A stretch of DNA of 64,000 nucleotides from Zygaena filipendulae (GCA_907165275.2 OU015653.1:6602001-6666000); one strand, 5' to 3'; shown: positions 39,782 through 52,179, counted from the first letter of the stretch. Notes: a model not told the origin generated them from the letters alone. Numbers and translations are program-made.

Positions 39782-40682
39782 GGTACGGACAGACGTGCTC
39801 AAAAAAAGTATGCTCATAAGCTTGCCTAAAATTAGCATGCTCTGCAACTGTTCACATTTGCCAGCAATGAGCATGCTTGTTTTAAGCATACTCGTAAATA
39901 AGCATGCTCAAAGCAAACGTATGGTCAGACGTGCTATTTGGCACCAGGCTCCCGGCCAAAATGGATGTACAAAGATATAGTGACACAAAAAGTAAAGTTT
40001 TTTCTTCTCCCCGACGCGACATATTGAGGGTTTATTTAGTAATTTTTATTTTAAATTGACGCAGCAACTTTTGCGGTTCAAGATCGAATCAATAATAACA
40101 TGCTCATAAGCAAACATGTTCAGACGTGCTCGTAGCATGCCCCCTTCCACGCGCACATCAGGTAGCATGCTCGAAAATCAAACTTCGGTTGATTTTTAAG
40201 CACGCTCCAAATAAGCATGCTCATTACTAGCAACGTTGTGACACACATGCTACAAATGAGCATTTGCTCAATAAAAGCATGCTTTCGTGCTAGTAATGAG
40301 CACGTCTGTCCGTACTTTAAAAAATACTGTAAAAATTTAAAAATTAAATAAAAACATGCTTATTTATGAGTTCTGGAATGGAGACCACGTCTCGGTAAGC
40401 GTAGTGTTGGACGCCCTCCTGCCAGATGGACCGATGACCTGAGGAAGGTCGCTGGTAGTGGCTGGATGAGGAAAGCGGGAGATCGTGTACTGTGGCGTGC
40501 CCTTGGGGAGGCCTACGTCCAGCAGTGGACTGCTATAGGCTGATTGATTGATTTATTGATTGATATTTATGAGTATGCTTAAAACAAGCATGCTTATTGC
40601 TGGCAAATGTGAACAGTTGCAGAGTATGCTAATTTTAAGCAAGCTTATGAGTATACTTTTTTTGAGCACGTCTGTCCGTACC
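39782..40682. mobile_element. Palindromic TTAA-flanked element rich in GCATGC
   Basis: Arms of about 126 bp (39782-39907 and, without the nested LINE, its complement ending 40682) run GGTACGGACAGACGTGCTCA inward and match with few differences. TTAA lies at 39778-39781 and 40684-40687, as for piggyBac-type elements, with one base uncertain at the right end. At least eight GCATGC palindromes are spread through it. A further copy of the end (CACGTCTGTCCGTACTTTAA) occurs at about 40300-40320, so the element is internally duplicated or nested. No transposase frame. Confidence 0.7.
40371..40564 (+). mobile_element. RTE-type LINE, 5'-truncated, inside the palindromic element
   Basis: Encodes the end of an RTE ORF in one frame: GRPPARWTDDLRKVAGSGWM, then LWRALGEAYVQQWTAIG and stop, then a TGATTGATT tail. 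Flanked by ATTTATGAG at 40362-40370 and 40565-40573, a clear target duplication. Only about 60 codons remain. Confidence 0.85.
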
Positions 40683-40804
40683 TTTAATCTTATTGCTAGC
40701 CCCGCGCTGTGCGATAACATCGGACTCTACTCTGACGGTACTCTGTTGATACTCATTATTTATTAATTTTCAGTCCTCAAATTTTTTACTTTATATTTAT
40801 TTAA

Positions 40805-41290
40805 ATACAGCTATAAACAAAACAAAATGCCCAATAGTCTTCCTTAATGCCAAATATCAAGTTTCTAGGTTACCTAGAAGTGGGTTAGGTTTTGATCTAG
40901 AAGTCAGTCAGTATAAGTTACAAAAAATAATGATTTTAAACGTCCATATATCAATAACTGTATGAGCTATATTTGTGAAATATTAGATTCTAAATAAGCT
41001 AAGAGTCTTTAATAAATGTGCCAAATTTCATGTAAGTAAAATTTAAAAGATTTCGAGTTGTGAAGGGTCAAAAGTAGCTCGAAATGGATTGTGTAATATT
41101 ATACACGGCTGCAGCGTCGCCAGTTCCTTTTTCTTTGAACTCGGCTGGACACGCGGCCACGTGTCTAGATCTACATGCGCAGTGCACGTCATCTAAACAA
41201 ATTTCTATGTTACTTAAATAAGTTCTCGAGAAAAACCTCCCAGATAAACAGACGGATCGACGGATGGACACTAGTTTGAATAAAGGCTCC
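40805..41290 (-). repeat. Dispersed repeat, inverted relative to 48170-48440
   Basis: GGGTCAAAAGTAGCTCGAA, TGTGTAATATTATACACG and the ACACGCGGCCACGTGTC region parallel, in inverse order, 48175-48270 (ACACGCGGCATCGTGTC, TGTAATATTACACG, GCCACTTTTGACCC). Confidence 0.5.
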
Positions 41291-41299
41291 ATTTTCCTT

Positions 41300-41890
41300 T
41301 TAAGATACAGAGTAACAATATCACGATTTTATTTCCTCCCAACCGAAGTGAAAAGTAGTGTGTAAAAATCCGACATTATTTTATGCCTTTGATGTATGTA
41401 CCTACTATAATCTAGGTACTACTTAACGCACTTGTTCTTTCAGAAAATAAACACAGCTGCTACCTAATGTAACAACTGTGAAACATAAAGTTTGATACAA
41501 TCGTATGTACTTCGTAGGTGGAGACACTTGCTCGAGAACGGAAATTGCGACGAGCAAATGTGAAAAGTTCTTAATACGTCCCGGGTCTGAAAAGATATCA
41601 TTATAATTATCCTATTGATACATTATAATTATACATTATAATTATAGCATATTATTTTTCTATATTTTGCTTATATATATCAGCATCATGACCTCATACC
41701 TACCTGATTAAGAGTCACAATATATCACTGATGTATCACGGCTTTAACTAATTAGATACCAAACAAGTCTAATATACTAAAACTTGGCATGAATACTAGA
41801 ATAGTGCGCCTACCTATCCAGGGCGTCCGACCATACCTATTGAAAAAGAAGAAGAAGAAGAAGTTAACAAACTGTTGCGTTTTATACAAT
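41300..41890. other. Gene-free stretch
   Basis: Short duplications of ATTATAATTATA near 41600-41645; otherwise nothing. Confidence 0.4.
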
Positions 41891-41892
41891 AC

Positions 41893-42122
41893 TAGCTGTC
41901 CCGCGCAGTTTCACCTGCGATAATTTCGAAGTTCCCGCGGAATTGTTCCATACAAACTTTACAACCCCTTTTTATCCCCTTAGCGGTTGAATTTTCAAAA
42001 ATCCTTTGTTATCAAATGCCTACGTCATACAAAGAACACACCCTCCAAATTTCAGGTCTCTACGATCAGCGGTTTAGGCTGTGCGTTGATCCATCAGTCG
42101 TTCAGGACAAAACATTTTATAC
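41893..42122 (+). repeat. CTAGCTGT-type repeat, GTCCTGAATGAC subfamily
   Basis: CTAGCTGTCCCGCGCAGTTT at the head, CTACGATCAGCGGTTTAGG and CAGTCGTTCAGGACAAAAC at the end. Partner of 22318 in inverse orientation. Confidence 0.65.
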
Positions 42123-42124
42123 GT

Positions 42125-43110
42125 ATAAATAATGTGGTGGGTTCTTGGAATTCAGAATCCGGACTATTTAATTCTGTTTTGGTCACTGTTCAAACCTTAT
42201 CGAACCTAGCACGTCAGGATGCTCTCAAACTCGCAGTAGACGATTGTAAAATCACAAATCATAGAATTTGAATAACTGACGATGCCATTTGTAAACGGTT
42301 GCATTATACAAATTGCCTGCGACATAGACATAGGATTAAAGCAAAACATGCGGTTGATAGTGATGATGAAATTTTATTGTTACTATGTTGATATGTAGGT
42401 ACATCGATATTATCTTTAATATTACTTACATAAGACTAATAAAATAATTATTAACGTATCTTCGTATTATACAGAAAATATGAACTCGACCTCACTTGAC
42501 ATGGCAATGTTCAAATAGTTGTAGATTGACAAATGTTTGTGACACGAGCGAGATTCCATTATCTGTGTAATCTTTCATTTGTTTGAACTTGTAGTCTCTA
42601 GTTCCGATAACACGTAGGTATTTACTGGGTATAAACGCTTAAAGCTACTAATTATTTTATTGTAGGTTTTTACAACAAATTTTAGGTACTTTATTTATCA
42701 ATTGAATGAATTTTAATTTCAGAATGTCATTATTTAATAATATTACTCGTACTAGGTATACAATACATCGCGGTTTGGTGTTGGACCCAATTAGGAATCG
42801 GGATAGACATAACTTAGTATTCATGCCATGCAAATGCATATTTTTATTATGTAATTAAAACTTATTCGAAAGTTCAGAACATTTTTTACTATGGGGGCTA
42901 TTATGTAACTTTTGTTTCGATCATTTTTCGGTTGCAATCAAAAACATTCACTTTCACTACTAATCACCACTAATCGTTCCAGAGAGCATTTTTTGCGGAT
43001 GATAATATGTCAAAACATCTATTCGCACTTGCACAAGAGACGATAACCTTTGTTCTCGCTCTTTCAGGATGGAAACGCTACAATACAATAACACAATACA
43101 ATATACTTCG
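42125..43110. other. Gene-free stretch
   Basis: No coding frame or named repeat. Confidence 0.4.
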
Positions 43111-43114
43111 CTCT

Positions 43115-43391
43115 AGTCGGTGAAGGAAAACATCTTGAGGAAACCATAGCATGGCGGTAGGGCGCTCTCTGGTGCCCGGCTGGCTAGCTACCACCTTCAA
43201 GTTGCAAATCTGTCGCCAAAGCAGCTAACGGTGTGTTCCGGCAGCCCCACTTGAAAGCCAGTTCCCATCGCTATTCCAGGTCGGCAACGCACCTGCATGC
43301 CTTCTGGTGTTGCAGATGTCCATGGGCGGCGTTAATCACTTACCATCAGGTGTACCACTTGCCCGTTTGCCCCTATGACATAAAAAAAAAC
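43115..43391 (+). mobile_element. Degenerate retroposon 3' region with A tail
   Basis: GGTGAAGGAAAACATCTTGA, GTCGGCAACGCACCTGCATG, GTGTTGCAGATGTCCATGGG, TTAATCACTTACCATCAGGT and CATAAAAAAAAA are in the order of the 3' region of lepidopteran RTE-type retroposons as I recall it. The coding part is lost. Confidence 0.5.
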
Positions 43392-43915
43392 TTTATTGCA
43401 CCAAAGATTGTTTACAATATTATCGTTCCTCTTACTGCCTAGGTATAACCATGATGTAATGTACCGCTCTGTAGAACAAGTTAAAGCGTTATGATAAAAG
43501 AAACCAAAGCAGTATTGGTTGTCGAAAGCTAACACGTATCTAATAAGTAAGGCAAATAGATATTTTTCTAGTTTAAGGAAAAAGGTTTGCTACCATTAAC
43601 TTGTACAGTTGCATGCAGTAAAGATTTATATTTTTACTATTCAAATCCCAAAAACCGGTATAGCAAAAAGTTCTCGACAAATTCCCAAAATTCACGACAG
43701 GAAAATAGAAATATGTTACAAGCTTTTTAAAATGCCAGCAGCCTTTTTTTAAATTAATTATTATTATAGGTCTATACCTACAAATAAATTAATTACAATA
43801 AATTATGAACATACATACATTACGGAGGTTAGGTATACTTATACAATATTATGTACCTACAAAATATTAATTTCAAAATATCTCCCTTTTGAATTCACTC
43901 AACACAGAGCGGTAG
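43392..43915. other. Gene-free stretch
   Basis: AT-rich, nothing recognised. Confidence 0.4.
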
Positions 43916-43919
43916 GTAT

Positions 43920-45155
43920 CGGTTTATGTTTCAATCGTTTATGTCAAATCGTTTCTCAAAAACAGAAAGCAAACTGTTGAGATCGCGTGTGAAGGTGGAC
44001 GAAGGAAGGTTAGGTCTACGGACGGTGAAGTAACGGTGGGTATACCACAAGGATCTGCCCTTGGAAATACCATGTTTTTAATATTTGTCAACGACCTACC
44101 GTCCTTCATCACCGATGGCCTGATAGTCCTATTCGCCGACGACACGACTATCGTTGTATGCGCTCCAACGTACGAATTACTAAACGAGAAAATTGAAAGT
44201 TTGCGCGTGCAACTACAGCAGTGGTTTTCATGCAACGTCCTTTTATTGAATGTAAATAAATCAAACATAATACTTTTTTCCGGGAGACCAGTACCACGCC
44301 CTATGTGCATAAATAGTTCCATCCCGGTGTCTAGCAATTGCAAATTCCTAGGATTTACGCTGGATGCCAACTTAAACTGGAAGTTGCACGTTCAGTCCCT
44401 TTGTGACAGGCTAAGCAGTGCATCCTATGCAATGCGAAAACTGAGGCCTCTTACTTCGGACAGCGTGCTAAAGCAGATGTATTTCGCACACTTTCATTCG
44501 CTGCTGTCGTACGGGACCATCCTTTGGGGGAACTCAACGGATTCGGATCGTGTATTCATCTTACAAAAACGAGCAATAAGAATACTCTCCTCCGTGAAAC
44601 CAGGACATTCATGTAAAACCCTTTTCAAAAAGCATAACGTAATGACATTGTATTCGCTGTACTTATTCCAAATTATTATGTACGTACGCCAAAATCTCCA
44701 ATGTTTTCATCGTAGGCTGGGCGGAGAACATCAATTACGTAACGAAGGGCGACTTATGGTGGTGCCGCGTCGCACTAAACTCGCCACAAAAAACCCTCGC
44801 GTTATCGGTCCCACGTACTACGAGCACCTCCCCGCGGATGACGAAACATTTGGTCGCCGATTGAAAAACCTTCTGTTGGAAAATGTGTTATACTCTGTTG
44901 ACGAATTTTTAAAAATGAAATTTAAATAACTACATATTGTACATTGTGTATCTTTCTATTTATTGTTATTGTGTATTTTTATAATTTAAATTTTTGACAT
45001 TCTTTATTATTACTATTATTTGGATTGACATGTTTATACTTACAAATTGTAAATGACGATCCCTCTTACGGATAACACTAGTATATATGAATGTGTATAC
45101 AATGTTATTATTGTAAAAGCGAAATAAATTAATCTAATCTAATCTAATCTAATCA
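43920..45155 (+). mobile_element. 5'-truncated LINE with TCTAA-type tail
   Basis: Starts inside the reverse transcriptase, runs through the stop at 44929 and a 200-bp 3' UTR, and ends in (AATCT)n at 45130-45154. The precise 5' junction is uncertain by some tens of bases. Confidence 0.8.
43930..44929 (+). pseudogene. LINE reverse transcriptase, C-terminal half
   Basis: The frame is continuous from about 43930 (YVKSFLKNRKQTVEIACEGG) to TAA at 44927-44929. VTVGIPQGSALGNTMFLIFV and the catalytic FADDT (about 44134) are present, so the palm is kept, but the fingers and the whole endonuclease are missing. The thumb and C-terminal segment include GFTLDANLNW and ILWGNSTDSD. The uninterrupted frame in a truncated copy suggests a fairly recent insertion. 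Enzymatic function is not expected. Confidence 0.85.
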
Positions 45156-46010
45156 TCAAGCATTTAAACAGCGCTTCATGCACCGCCGACTACATACATC
45201 TGGGATATTAGCCGTTTTCATAATTTGATTATAAAGGACGTTTCAATTTACCTAATTCTGTAATAATGTGATATTTAATCTCTAATAAAAAATAATATAT
45301 GTAGGCACTCCTATAGTTTCATTGAAAAAACAGATAAATAGTGTAGGTAGATCACTATAGAATGAAACTTTGACGAAAGTTATGACCAAAGAAAAAATAT
45401 GGTAAAAATTGTAGATTTTTTATAGTTTTGGAGATTTACGTTTTTGAATATTTGCAGCTTAATTGAGTGTCCAACAACAACAAGGAAAAAATTTTCCGCC
45501 TTTTCAGTAGAGAGAGATTGCAGAAGAAATTCTTTTTGTACTAAGATAATAAGTATCCTAAATATTAAGTATGTAAGTACATAAATTTCAAATCCATCTG
45601 TGATACACGTTCCAACAATCCGACAAACAAATCAATAGTTTTTTTTTTTACCACAAACGGGTTCTATTAGTTATCCTTTATTAAGTAGATATATCCTTTA
45701 ATGTACCTACACCCACACCAAACCTATAGATTATAAATATAGAAGGTAGTGTAAAGTTAAGAAAATAAAAATTTATAGTTTGGACATAAATGTAAACAGG
45801 CTGCTTCAAAATAATAAAAACAAATCTATATATTTCGGGCTCTATTGATTCTTCTTGTGGAGCTCAATGTCTACGAAAGTATTAGATATGTTTCACGAGA
45901 CACGTAAATTTCAGCATTCCCGCAGGATCTTTCGTAGTTACGAGGTCGGGATTAGTTAGCTAGTTGGATTAGTTGGAATAGCCCAACTAACATTGACACA
46001 TACAGGTACG
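45156..46010. other. Gene-free stretch
   Basis: AT-rich. A scrap of the CTAGCTGT repeat near 45905-45930 (TTTCAGCATTCCCGCAGGAT). Confidence 0.4.
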
Positions 46011-46014
46011 TAAA

Positions 46015-46345
46015 ATGCTTTGTCCTGAATGACGGATGTGACTGACTGACGGATGAACGCGCAGCCAAACCACTGAAACCACCTGAAATTTGGACGGTAT
46101 TCAAGTACATATAGGTATTCAAGTATTTTTATTGCTTACTAAGTACGGCATCACGCGTGAACAGCTGGATCAATTTCGCTAATTAATTGTTTGTTTTATA
46201 AGGAGAAGAAGAATAAAAGAAGTTTGTAAGTCCTGCGGGAATTATGAAATTCACGCGGGTGAATCTCCGAAACGGTTGGACCGATTTTGACAGGACTTTC
46301 ACTGCTTATTAGCTGATGTTATAGAAAGTAAATTAGGCTATTATT
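46015..46345 (-). repeat. Two CTAGCTGT-type fragments in a row
   Basis: 46018-46110 has TGCTTTGTCCTGAATGACGG and AACGCGCAGCC. 46236-46330 has CTGCGGGAATTATGAAATTC and CGAAACGGTTGGACCGATTT from the GTCT subfamily. The two subfamilies are fused. Confidence 0.5.
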
Positions 46346-46494
46346 ACACAAGGTTTTCTCTGTAATATACCAGTGTTATTTTTTCTATATGTGTATATGT
46401 TATTTTTAGTTAAGTGCATGAAAGCATGAGTTAGCTGAGGCTTGAATAAGTCCCTCGTTGAACCTTACACCCTGTACCTAGATGTAGATATACT

Positions 46495-46600
46495 TAAATG
46501 AAAATGAAAATGAAAAATGAAAATGAAAAATACGTTTATTTGGTTAGATAAAGGTTCTTAACCTATGCCTACCTAAACCTTAATGTACTCTAAATCTAAT
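46495..46600 (-). mobile_element. LINE 3' tail remnant with ATGAAA repeats
   Basis: On the minus strand ACCAAATAAACGTATTTTTC is followed by a TTTTCA-type tail (46498-46532), the look of a truncated retrotransposon end. Confidence 0.4.
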
Positions 46601-46865
46601 TAGATGTAGATGCGCATGCTGTGGCCATCTATTATCCGGTTACATAATTTATCAACTTTGTAAGATAATACCAACGTACAGATGAATCATTATAGTAGTA
46701 ACCTGTTGATGGTTAAATAAATAATAATAATAATCTAATTCACAACACACAGATATAAATAAATATAAATCTCTTAACGAAGATTGAGTTATGAACGTAA
46801 AGCTTTCAGGCTAGGCTTATTTATATGTCTATATTATATGTACTTCATAATATGTAGTCATTTAT

Positions 46866-46975
46866 GTAGTACGTACTACCTACCACGTTTGCTAAGTTTC
46901 CATGACACAAGTTTAGTTTCGTTGGGATCATATGGATCTGTGTGTTGTGAAGTGTTATTGTTAATTATTATTAAT
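46866..46975 (+). mobile_element. SINE 3' half
   Basis: ACCACGTTTGCTAAGTTTCC, ATGACACAAG, TTGGGATCATATGGATCTG and TGTGTTGTGAAGTG, then a TTATTA-type tail. Same as 15748-15840 and 63270-63390, without the tRNA head. Confidence 0.65.
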
Positions 46976-46994
46976 TTCTGTAACATTAGTAGAG

Positions 46995-47105
46995 GTATTA
47001 TATTTTGCATACACTTTGCCAGGGGTACAGAAAAGGACACAGGGAATTCCCGCAGGAACTCTCGAGATTAAGGAGGTTAAAACCATATAGGGAACAGTTA
47101 TTTAG
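46995..47105 (-). repeat. CTAGCTGT-type repeat fragment
   Basis: TTGCCAGGGGTACAGAAAAG then AATTCCCGCAGGAACTCTC, adjoining the SINE tail. Confidence 0.5.
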
Positions 47106-47109
47106 TTGT

Positions 47110-47695
47110 ATAAAGTTCTGTATATTTTGTTAAGGATCACAATATATATCGATGGTCTCCAATATAATATAACTACAATTTATTTTCTTTATTAATTTGT
47201 AAATTCCACACAGAAGTCAGACGACTGCACTGTGACTGTGCACTGAGGCGTCAATGATGCACCAGCTCCTCCCGCCAGCCGTTCCACACCCCCTACACCG
47301 TCCCTACACAATCCCTTCTATGCGACGCATCGCTCGTCCGATGTCCAAGAATCTCACTAAGATCGGCTACAACACGCCGAATACAATGAGTAAGCGGGAT
47401 AACACATCATTAGTCATACAAGCTTCAATACTTTATTTCACTCTATTTTAAGTGGGTCCAGCTCTAAGTAGGGTTCTTGTGATGTAGGTATAGGTAGGTA
47501 CATCACAAGTTACGTACGTGCAGCTAACTATACGAGTGCGGTGATAATCTCTGTTCACACCACTGCCTTCATGACCATTCTAGTAAATTATGATAATAAT
47601 AGCCGAATATTGTACCTGTATACAGGTATATAAATGTAATTAGGTACCTACTTAAGTAAAAGTTCTTTTTTTACTAGAAATATTGTTCAACTCAG
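47110..47695. other. Gene-free stretch
   Basis: 47250-47370 is locally GC-rich with an open frame, but its composition (Pro, Arg, Ser, Thr) and lack of start context do not support a gene. Confidence 0.35.
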
Positions 47696-47697
47696 TA

Positions 47698-48006
47698 AAA
47701 TTATGAATCTATACAAATAAATAAAATTGAAGTGTCTGTTTGTAATTCCAAATTAACAGATTTTCACTAAATGCATAATATGAAAGTATATTATGGTAGA
47801 TAAATAGAGGAATCATTTTTTAAATTGTTTGTCTGTCTGTCTGTTTGTCCCGGCTAGTCTTTGAATCAGCTGAACTGATTTTAACGGGACTTTCACTAAC
47901 AAATAGCTGATGTTATAGGGAGTAAGTAACTTAGGATACTTTTATTTTAGAAAAAAAATTCGAATTCCGAAACTCACGCGGGTGAAACCGAGGGGCACAG
48001 CTAGTT
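47698..48006 (-). repeat. GTCT-microsatellite repeat, full-looking
   Basis: AATTGAAGTGTCTGTTTGTA, TTTGTCTGTCTGTCTG, GATTTTAACGGGACTTTCAC and the end GAGGGGCACAGCTAGT. Near-equal to 30085-30383. Confidence 0.7.
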
Positions 48007-48074
48007 TTAAATAAAAGGCGTTGCCAAAGAACTTTACAATAAAAAAATATGATAATAATTATGCACACAACAGT

Positions 48075-48445
48075 ATCAATTCTTTTGTCGGCGAAGTCGA
48101 CAACTAAGCATAAGCTTAATACTGAACTTGGCTTCCACTTTCACATTCATGTTTTTGATGGGATCTAGACACGCGGCATCGTGTCAAGTCAAGTTCAAGC
48201 AAACGAACTGGCTAGCCAGCGCCGAATGTAATATTACACGAACCACTTGGTGCCACTTTTGACCCACCCTTCTATAACTCAAAACCTCTTTAACGTAAAC
48301 ACATAAAACTACGTGTATTTAATTATATCCATAAGGACATGTAGAAGCCCAAATTTCATGAAACTAGCTCAAACGGTTATAAAGATATGAAGGTCAAAAA
48401 GTCGTAAATTTTAGCACTGACTGACTGACTATCATAGTATACATA
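48075..48445 (+). repeat. Dispersed repeats paired with 39605 and 40805
   Basis: TTCTTTTGTCGGCG, then TTAATACTGAACTTGGCTTC, then the ACACGCGGCATCGTGTC block and the GGTGCCACTTTTGACCC block. Confidence 0.5.
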
Positions 48446-48449
48446 AATC

Positions 48450-49045
48450 CAGCAACCATAAATTATACTTATCTGCACAATTATTCAACTACCATCATAA
48501 TGTGGATTTTTCTACCGAACCTTTTGTCTGTAATCGAAACACTAAGCTCGAGTGATTTAAGATTATGGTATGGGATAATGGCGTTCATTTCCCTTCGCCC
48601 ACTAAACACAGGTGCGTAGGCCAGAATTTTTTAAAATTGTAGGAAATATTCATTGTCTCTAACTCTATGCCGTTTTTTATTGTAAGAAGCAAATAAAGTT
48701 ATCCAAATCATAATATTACGTTAGCATAAAAAAATATATATATTTTGCTAACTTTATGTTTTCTTTTTGGTTATGACATTAATTACCAACTACGAACTGC
48801 GAACGCACACTCCCGTTTCTGCGGCTGCCATTTATGTACCTACTCTGATGTTATTTATCATTATGAAATCAAGAAACATCATTGCATCATACAAAAAAAA
48901 CTCCTTTGTACTTGCTTATCTGCCAGCTGCCTGTTCGCCACGCTCTAAAGTCTAAACCAACGTATAGGTAACTCTAGATACTGAAAACATACCTACTTGA
49001 AAATTGAAATTTTTGAAATGTTATCAATATTTTGTTAATACACTA
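48450..49045. other. Gene-free stretch
   Basis: No coding frame or named repeat. Confidence 0.4.
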
Positions 49046-49048
49046 GGT

Positions 49049-49250
49049 ACTAGATGTTCTCCGTGGTTTTACCCGCGGTAATTTTGGAATCACCGCGGGA
49101 ATTCCTGGATAAGAAGTACCCTATGGTACTCAGGAACACTGTACCATTTTATTGATAAATTAACGTTCAAAATCGGTTCAGTAGATCCATAGATTACTCA
49201 CTACAACCTCACAAACTCACAAACTTGAACTCTTTATGATATTAGTATAG
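49049..49250 (+). repeat. CTAGCTGT-type dispersed repeat
   Basis: CTAGATGTTCTCCGTGGTTT, ATCACCGCGGGAATTCCTGG and the end GATATTAGTATAG. Confidence 0.6.
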
Positions 49251-49489
49251 ATTGTATTGTGAAATCAATTTTAGAAGGGTTTCCAATAAAATTGTAAATA
49301 CTGAAATCAATTATTTTCAGTAACCTAACCTAAAAAAAGTGAAGTGAATCTAAAAATGTTGTACTTAGGTTAAATTTCTGCGTCAGGGTTAACCTATGGG
49401 ATTAACATAGTTTGGGTATGAGAACGTATTATAAATGTCTTTGTGCAAATATTTACATAGGTAAGTATAAAAAAAAATTTAAGTGATTT

Positions 49490-49590
49490 ATTTGTTGCCT
49501 GTTACCATTGATTTACTATCTGCTACTCATTAAACAAACTCTGCTTAGTTTGGGACCAGGTAGTGCGATAATAATTAAAGTTCTGGCAAA
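49490..49590 (-). repeat. SINE fragment
   Basis: On the minus strand CGCACTACCTGGTCCCAAAC and AAGCAGAGTTTG match 37583 and 10130. Confidence 0.5.
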
Positions 49591-49614
49591 ATTATTATCA
49601 AATTGTATTAAAGA

Positions 49615-49755
49615 CTAGCTGTCCCCTGCGGTATCACCCGTGATAATTCCGGAGTTCTCGCGGTAATTCCGGAGTTCCAGCGGTAATTCCGGGATAAAAA
49701 GTACTCTATGTCCTTCTCTGTACCTCTGGCAACGTGTACGCAAAGTTTTAAGATA
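49615..49755 (+). repeat. CTAGCTGT-type repeat with internal duplication
   Basis: CTAGCTGTCCCCTGCGGTAT; AATTCCGGAGTT occurs twice in a row, a 22-bp tandem duplication absent from most copies. Confidence 0.6.
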
Positions 49756-49759
49756 AATT

Positions 49760-51215
49760 TTAAGATAAAAAAAACGTGTGTAGTCGGAAGATCCCCGTCA
49801 AGGACGAAGTTCTCTCTGTTATGTATATAAATAGTTGACAATCAATTGTCATTCTATTTTAAACTTAGGTAAGTACCTATATCAAAAAATAAAATTTTAT
49901 AAACTTATAGATACCTACGTACTTTTCTAAGATTGTGTTACACATACTTGCTGCCTCCTTCCATTCCTTGAATCTCCATTTCCAAATTTGTATCAGGCAA
50001 TGAATTATTCACATACGATTAAAACAATTACAAAAAAGTCACATTTAACTAACTAGCGCTTGACGATAAGATCCGAACTAATCGGAACCAACGTCTTTAT
50101 TTGTATGAACATTTGTCCCTAGCGTGACGCAGGACCATTTCTGCGGGTTAACTCCAACTGCAAGTCGCGTTAAGGAACTTCGTTCCAAAAAACAATATTT
50201 ATTTATTCAAAATTAAAGTTTTGATTTTCGGTAAGTACCTAGGTCGCGACCGGTACAATCGCCACCAATTTATAAATATTTTTGTCAACTTCTTGGTATT
50301 TTGCAAGATAGCTGCTCTAGGTATACTAACGCGATAATTCTTTCAATGAGGAGTAGATTACATAATATTCTTATTTGAAAAATCAGACGTGATTTTATGC
50401 TCGTAGGTACTACCCAAAATTTCGTTTACATAATATAACTACTATATATAATTATGAGATTCGTACGAACACCAGAGTGCATCGGATACATTAGCCTCTT
50501 CTATATCCTCTTTGTGAGAATGTATCTATTTGGACTTTTTGTTGTGGGCCAAAACAGTCGGTCGCTAGGCACGTACGCTCGCTGTTTGGAGACGCGCTTA
50601 GAATTCAATATCCTTATTTCACATAACCGTCTTTTACACACACATAACATAGAACAACCTAACCAACAGTTAGATCTTCCGAGCTTTGTGTTCTCGATTT
50701 GTTGACGCCTCGAGTAGGTACCTACAAATTATACAATGTTGTGGACATATTAGCTTCTTACACTGAAATAGAGAGAAAAAAAAGAAGATATTTGGCTTTC
50801 GCTTTCACTTAGTCTCTAGATAACTTCATTAGTTTACACTTTGATCGTAGCATTAAGTAAATGCTTACTTACCTATGTATTTTATTTACTAGAAGTTACG
50901 CAATATGTTTACCAAAACACATTTTAATTCTTTAATTTACATTCCGCAATGGACGAAGATGATTTCTTTGATTTTTGGACCGACTTTTAATCTTTGACAC
51001 TACAAAATGACCTCAAATTTGATTATATTATTTAAACACATTCACATAGCTGGTAATGTAGTTGAAAATAGTAAATATGATTACAAAGCAGTTAAATAAT
51101 TGACGGTGAGGTTGTTATTTTGAATCAAGAGCAGAGTGAAGCATATATAGATAGAGTAGAATCCTGAACGTAGCGAGGCAGAAATAATCTTGCGACTCAG
51201 CGTTACACTCATGTA
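49760..51215. other. Gene-free stretch
   Basis: AT-rich. TTGGCTTTCGCTTTCACTTA near 50790 is a scrap of the 39605-type repeat. Nothing else. Confidence 0.4.
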
Positions 51216-51224
51216 TATAAGTAG

Positions 51225-51900
51225 ATACTTTATACACTTTAGATAAAATTTGTCAGAACTCCTCATTATAGAATAAGGAGGAATGGGCCCCTATTCCCAT
51301 GAACAGGGGCTCAAACATTTTAAAAAATTTAAGAACAATTTGCAATATTTTCGGATAGCTATTGCCAATCATTCTCAAACATTTCAGAATACCTCAGACC
51401 ATTTTTTTCACCTTTATATGTAAAACCAAACTCAAGAGCTGCAATTTAAAACCTCTTCGTCAATGGGGGATGGACATTGGACGGCTGCTATAATACCATA
51501 TAAGCCCCATTAGAATGCGGGAAAGGGTTATGAAGTTTTAGTGGCACGCATGGACAAACTATGGTGACTTTTTCGTGCCCATTAATAGTAGGTACACTTT
51601 ATACTTAAAATTATCATAACTCCTCATTTCGTAAATAAGGACCCGAACCTTTCAGAAATATAGAATAAAAAAGAATACTGAAACGTTTTCAGAACATTCT
51701 CAAACGTTCCAGAATATTCTCGATCATACTTTGCATCCATTGGTAATATAATATTCAAAATTAATATTGGAAGATGAATAGTGATCGATACTGATGCCAA
51801 AAATGCAATCAGTAAATTTTTTGTCTGTCTGTCTGTCTGTATGTGCACGCATGGATCAAAAACTACTGAAGAGATTTTAACCAAACTTGGTACGATTGTA
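51225..51900 (+). repeat. Partial direct duplication, about 370-bp period
   Basis: ACTTTATAC with CAGAACTCCTCATTATAGAA near 51226-51280, and ACTTTATACTTAAAATTATC with ATAACTCCTCATTTCG near 51594-51637. A GTCT tract (51820-51840) follows the second copy. Probably one non-coding repetitive element. Confidence 0.45.
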
Positions 51901-52009
51901 GTCCATACTCTTGGGCAGGTTAAAGGCTATATAACATAACGCTAAGACATATAGGAGCTGAGCAGTGACGATAAATTTGAAGCAAGTCTTGCGCTTTCGA
52001 ACTCTTATC

Positions 52010-52176
52010 CTCGCATATGTTTACTCAATCATGCAAAAACGGCTGAACGGATTTGAATGAAATTTGGCATGCACGTTGTCAGGGGTACAGAAAAGGACAC
52101 AGAGTACTTTTAATCCCGGAATTCCCGCGGGAACTCCGAAATTACCGCGGGTGAAACCGCGGGGGACAGCTAGTCT
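52010..52176 (-). repeat. CTAGCTGT-type repeat, well preserved
   Basis: TTTACTCAATCATGCAAAAA, TTTGGCATGCACGTTGTCAG and GAAATTACCGCGGGTGAAAC, then CGCGGGGGACAGCTAG. Near-equal to 29380-29513. Confidence 0.7.
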
Positions 52177-52179
52177 AAA

